A DNA stretch of 13,081 nucleotides from Baffinella frigidus. Its lineage: Eukaryota; Cryptophyceae; Cryptomonadales; Baffinellaceae. Location of the stretch: assembly GCA_026770585.1 (NCBI GenBank), contig MU646677.1, forward strand, positions 68,862 to 81,942, given 5' to 3'. The notes beneath the pieces are model-generated. The model made no database searches. It saw only the letters and a list, made by a program, of their open reading frames with translations, and was not told where the DNA came from. Made by a program: the position numbers and the translations under genes. This document shows positions 10,380-13,081 of this stretch, piece after piece (position 1 is the stretch's first letter; every line of letters begins with the position of its first letter).

Positions 10380-10929
10380 AGTGAGCGCCAGGTCGCGAAG
10401 AAACGCGATCCAGCAGGCTCTGGCTGACGGCAATACCCTGGCCAGGTGTTTGGGCGGGGCTGGGCGGTGCACCGTCGAACAGGGAGCAGAGGATCTTCCG
10501 GATCACGGGAGGGCCACGATGGGTTTGACTTGGGACTGTCGCTTTATATCAATTGTAATAACTACCATTTAAGAACAGAGCACTGGTACATATTTAATAA
10601 AGACTTATTATTTTGGGTACCAGCCCAAGTTTGCCTTGGGCCAATTTAAAGAACTTAGGTCTAATTTGATAAGGAGGGGAACCGAGACTCATCGTGAATC
10701 CAGGCTGAACCAGCATCCAAATAGTACAACTACTTGTACCGCCCCTCCGGCAATTCCCGGGGATATCTGAGGACACGACTCATCTTGTCCACGGATACCG
10801 CCAAGTTTTTTTTTGTCAAATTCCGCCTACCTCGACCAAGAAACGTTCGTGCTGCTGTATGACGTTCATTAAAGCTCCATAAGCTCCATACGAGCTCGTA
10901 GAGTCGTTTCACTCATTCGCGAGGTTGCG
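10380..10929. other. AT-richer intergenic stretch
   Basis: Between about 10540 and 10900 the base composition is clearly less GC-rich than its surroundings. It contains CCCAAG...CTTGGG (10624-10639), TTTATAT at 10542 and a run of nine T (10805-10813). Short minus-strand frames (to 60 codons) show nothing recognisable. It may hold the upstream region of the zinc-finger-like frame that follows. Confidence 0.4.
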
Positions 10930-11626
10930 ATGATGGGACGCAAGCGGGTGAGGGAGGAGCCTTCTGGTGATGGTGGGGACTCGGCTGGGACGAGCAAGAG
11001 GGGGCGGGGCGGGGGGGGGGGGGGGGGGCAAGCGCGTCTTTGAGTGCACCATCTGCGGCAAGGCCTGCTCGAAGTCCATCCACCTGACGGAACACATGCG
11101 CACCAATTCCGGCGACCGCCACTACCATGCTCGCTGAGGCTGGTACCTCCGCAACGGGCGGACCACCCAACAACGCGCGTCTCGGGCACAACACGCACGA
11201 GACATGGAGGGCAAAGCTTGGCCCCAGTTGCCCCACTGCCCCGTGGGTATGCCTATGTGTGGAGGTGTTCGACGGCAGATTCGACGACGACAACGCCCCT
11301 GCGATGTCAACCCGCAATGGCAACACGGGGACATCGACATGTTCCTCTGGTGGCAGGACGCCAGTACCATCTTTGACATAATCATCCTCGCGGACGGCCC
11401 GAGACCCCTGCCAGGATGCTGCCCTCTGGCAGAAGTCGTTCGGTGCAACGCGCAGGTGGATGGCGTCTATGAAGAGGAAACGGCGGACGTCGTCCGTCTA
11501 ATCGCGAACCTCTCGGTGCTCCGCATTCACACGGACGTGCCACCACCCGTACCCACCCCGACGACGCAGTCCCCCTTCGAGAGTGAGTCTGAGGCGCCGC
11601 CGTCGTGGTCCGTGGAGGAGGATTAG
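10930..11626 (+). pseudogene. Broken gene-like frame with one degenerate C2H2 zinc finger
   Basis: ATG at 10930 opens a basic and acidic stretch (MGRKRVREEPSGDGGDSAG) that runs into an 18-G tract (11011-11028). Past it, in a different frame, comes KRVFECTICGKACSKSIHL then TEHMRTNSGDR, a C2H2-type finger in which the final zinc histidine of the usual H-x3-H is asparagine. That frame meets one TGA at 11135-11137 and then stays open to a TAG ending at 11626, with an acidic, proline-rich tail ending SVEED. One fewer G would put the start and the finger in one frame. C2H2 fingers bind DNA or RNA; the 140-codon rest (from ATG 11204) is not recognised. Inference: decayed zinc-finger gene, or a real gene with an unseen intron and a length-variable G run. 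Confidence 0.45.
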
Positions 11627-11937
11627 AGGACGTCTCTGCTCTCTGGTCTCTGTCTCTGTCGCTGCCTCTCTCTCTCTCCCTAAATACTCTCTCTGAACTC
11701 TTCCCCCACCCCTCTGTCTCGGACCAAGGAGCGGGGCGAATCAGTGCTCTCAGCAGACAAAGAATTAAGCACGGTCAAACAAAACATCACACGCCATTCG
11801 TCCCTGCGTCTGCGGCGTGGACGGCTGCGGGACGTCTTTCCCGAGCACGTCGAAGCTGGCGGTGCAGGCACAGACTCGCACGCCAGGGGGGAGCGGATCC
11901 TTGAGGCGTCTCACCAATGCGGACAATCTAATCGCGG
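11627..11937. other. Intergenic sequence downstream of the zinc-finger frame
   Basis: A CT-rich stretch (11638-11695, CTCTCTGTCTCTG variants), then sequence in which I recognise nothing. Confidence 0.5.
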
Positions 11938-12074
11938 CGAGTATTTATGATATATACGCCACTGCAACGAAATTTACCACACAAATGGACCGTACTACTA
12001 GTACGGTACTAGTAATTATTCAAGCATTTGTGTTGTAAATTTCGTTGCCGGTGCGTATTTATCATAAATACTCG
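11938..12074. mobile_element. Long-arm miniature inverted-repeat element, family D
   Basis: Arms of about 50 bases (CGAGTATTTATGATATATACG ... ACACAAATG) are inverted at the other end with few mismatches, around a loop of about 38 bases that is itself nearly palindromic (CGTACTACTAGTACGG). AT-rich compared with its surroundings and non-coding. I could not define a target-site duplication. Confidence 0.85.
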
Positions 12075-12133
12075 TCCGGATGAAGTCGTTCCTGTGTGAC
12101 ATTTACCCAGGAAAGTTCCCCACAGCAATCATC

Positions 12134-12205
12134 GGCACAACACCCCCTGGCGCGAATTGACAGGTACATCGCCCCTCCCACACTGCGGACCTCCCCCATC
12201 TTGCA
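12134..12205 (-). repeat. Dispersed repeat E, copy 2
   Basis: Inverted partner of 9719-9789. Its outer flanks do not match, so it is a short dispersed unit and not part of a large inverted duplication visible here. Confidence 0.87.
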
Positions 12206-12357
12206 AATATCGCCGATGATGGCCGAGAGCTCCGGCAAGTCCGGAGAGCTCCGGAAAGTTCTCCGCTTCGGACAGAGGTGAGGTGAAGTGGAGGGGAGTA
12301 CTGCGAGGAGGAGGGATATCCACGGGCCTCATTGTGAAGCACTCGATGTGCATGGCT

Positions 12358-12386
12358 CTACTCGCCCTCGATACCGAACACGGCTG
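12358..12386 (-). repeat. Most decayed copy of the second gene's last exon
   Basis: Reads AVFGIEGE then stop on minus. It resembles 12911-12939 and lies farthest downstream of it. Confidence 0.7.
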
Positions 12387-12491
12387 TGAGACCTTGTTTT
12401 ACCCCAACGTGGTCACCATGGATTTCCCCAATCGGAGCCTAGGTTTCATCAGCAGAGATTTCATCCTGGAGAGAGCATCGAACAAATGGCT

Positions 12492-12538
12492 CTACTCGCC
12501 CTTGATGCCGAACACGGCCTGGTGGCCCTCTCCTGGCC
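12492..12538 (-). repeat. Frameshifted copy of the second gene's last exon
   Basis: Forty-seven bases against 48 in 12911-12958: one base is missing, shifting the frame. The AG before it is retained. It lies downstream of the intact copy. Confidence 0.82.
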
Positions 12539-12604
12539 CTCACGACAACCCCGTGCCGCCGCTACTCACGAAGAAGAACAGGCCCCGCCTGTCTCATCAG
12601 CCCT

Positions 12605-12742
12605 ACAGGGGTACAGTGTACCTCGCTCATAAGAAACCGCTGCCCCCTAGGACCCTACAGTAGGCCTATCCCTAGCTAGGGCCCTATGCTGGTCCTAGCT
12701 AGCTGGGGGGGGGGCTGTTTCTTATGACACGAGGTACCCTTC
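12605..12742. mobile_element. Miniature inverted-repeat element, family B copy 2
   Basis: Shares ACCTCGCTCATAAGAAACCG with 2705-2833. The other end carries GTTTCTTATGACACGAGGTAC, its inverted partner. The core has CTAGGACCCTACAGTAGG and CTAGCTAG palindromes. It is non-coding, although frames reading through its arms occur. Confidence 0.83.
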
Positions 12743-12910
12743 TAGGTGTTACGCGCGGAGAGGAACACGCCCCGATGGGGCGTATCCCGGTATGTCCCGG
12801 AGGAGAGACCTTGCTTGGTCTCGACGTGCCCACCATGTATTGAATAACACACAGAGCCTAGTTTTCATCCGCAGAGGTGTCAGCCTGGAGAGTGAATGCA
12901 ACGAATGACT

Positions 12911-12958
12911 CTACTCGCCCTTGATGCCGAACACGGCCTGGTCGCCCAGCTCCTGGCC
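12911..12958 (-). CDS. Probable terminal exon of a second, unidentified gene (5' part beyond right edge)
   Basis: After acceptor CTCGCAG: fifteen codons, GQELGDQAVFGIKGE, then TAG at 12911-12913. The intron before it is made of CCCCAAA heptamers on the sense strand and runs off the window, so the phase cannot be checked. I do not recognise the product from this short tail. Support comes from its resemblance in layout to the desaturase exons and from two decayed downstream copies. Confidence 0.5.
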   Translation of the reverse strand, partial: GQELGDQAVFGIKGE

Positions 12959-12968
12959 CTGCGAGGGG

Positions 12969-13081
12969 GGGGTTTGGGGTTTGGGGTTTGGGGTTTGGGG
13001 TTTGGGGTTTGGGGTTTGGGGTTATTAGGGTTTGGGGTTTGGGGTTTGGGGTTTGGGGTTTGGGGTTTGGGGTTTGGGGTT
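12969..13081 (+). repeat. GGGGTTT heptamer array at the right edge
   Basis: About sixteen near-perfect GGGGTTT units, interrupted once by TATTAGGG (13023-13030). It appears to be intronic to the second gene rather than a chromosome end, because an acceptor and exon abut it, but it runs off the window. Confidence 0.93.

Larger units (their letters stand above)
12389..12958 (-). repeat. Tandem duplication of about 420 bp carrying a terminal exon
   Basis: The order GAGACCTTG ... ACCATG ... GAGCCTAG-TTTTCATC-GCAGAG ... CTGGAGAG ... exon copy occurs twice: 12389-12538 and 12804-12958. The first unit is followed by a family B element, which accounts for much of the distance between the units. Confidence 0.8.

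Noticed and set aside
10594-10912. Two 60-codon minus-strand frames in the AT-richer stretch
   Set aside because: Short, without motifs or visible splice partners. I could not separate them from chance.
11135-11137. TGA recoding (for example selenocysteine or a changed code) in the zinc-finger frame
   Set aside because: The frame is also broken at the G tract and has lost a zinc ligand, so decay or a missed intron is simpler. No recoding signal is visible.
12283-12663. 126-codon plus-strand open frame
   Set aside because: It is antisense to the tandem terminal-exon copies and ends within the terminal repeat of the family B element.

Overview
The window looks like nuclear DNA of a eukaryotic microalga or related photosynthetic protist. 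Its coding sequence is cut into many short exons by GT...AG introns. The introns are full of degenerate telomere-like heptamers, GA/CT microsatellites, small terminal-inverted-repeat elements and decayed pieces of neighbouring exons. Almost no long open frame in the window is a real gene. The protein-coding signal lies in blocks of 36 to 115 bases on the minus strand. I cannot name the species: the desaturase type suggests a lineage that makes long-chain polyunsaturated fatty acids, and the GT donors argue against a typical dinoflagellate gene.

Bases 19-8689 (minus strand) hold one gene that I could rebuild from sequence alone: a cytochrome-b5-fused front-end fatty acid desaturase of at least 374 residues in 16 exons. 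All 15 internal junctions use GT donors and AG acceptors and keep the frame. The exons carry, in order, a start methionine, an HPAG haem-binding box, a second haem histidine, membrane segments and the three histidine boxes HDYVH, HNKHH and QLEHH. The extreme C-terminus probably lies beyond the left edge.

At least eight exons of this gene have one or more partial, same-orientation copies in the adjoining introns. Copies carrying the donor edge always lie downstream of the parent exon, and copies carrying the acceptor edge always lie upstream. One copy of exon 7 is still open and phase-compatible as an extra exon. These exon-edge echoes and the drifting period-7 repeats are the most unusual features here.

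Bases 8690-12910 are mostly intergenic: the desaturase 5' flank, three or four families of miniature inverted-repeat elements, a 71-bp inverted repeat pair (9719-9789 and 12134-12205), and on the plus strand a damaged gene-like frame with one degenerate C2H2 zinc finger (10930-11626) broken at an 18-G run and by one TGA. At 12911-12958 (minus strand) is what looks like the last exon of a second gene. It is followed downstream by two decayed copies and preceded by an intron of TTTGGGG heptamers that runs off the right edge. I see no rRNA, tRNA, CRISPR array or prokaryotic operon.
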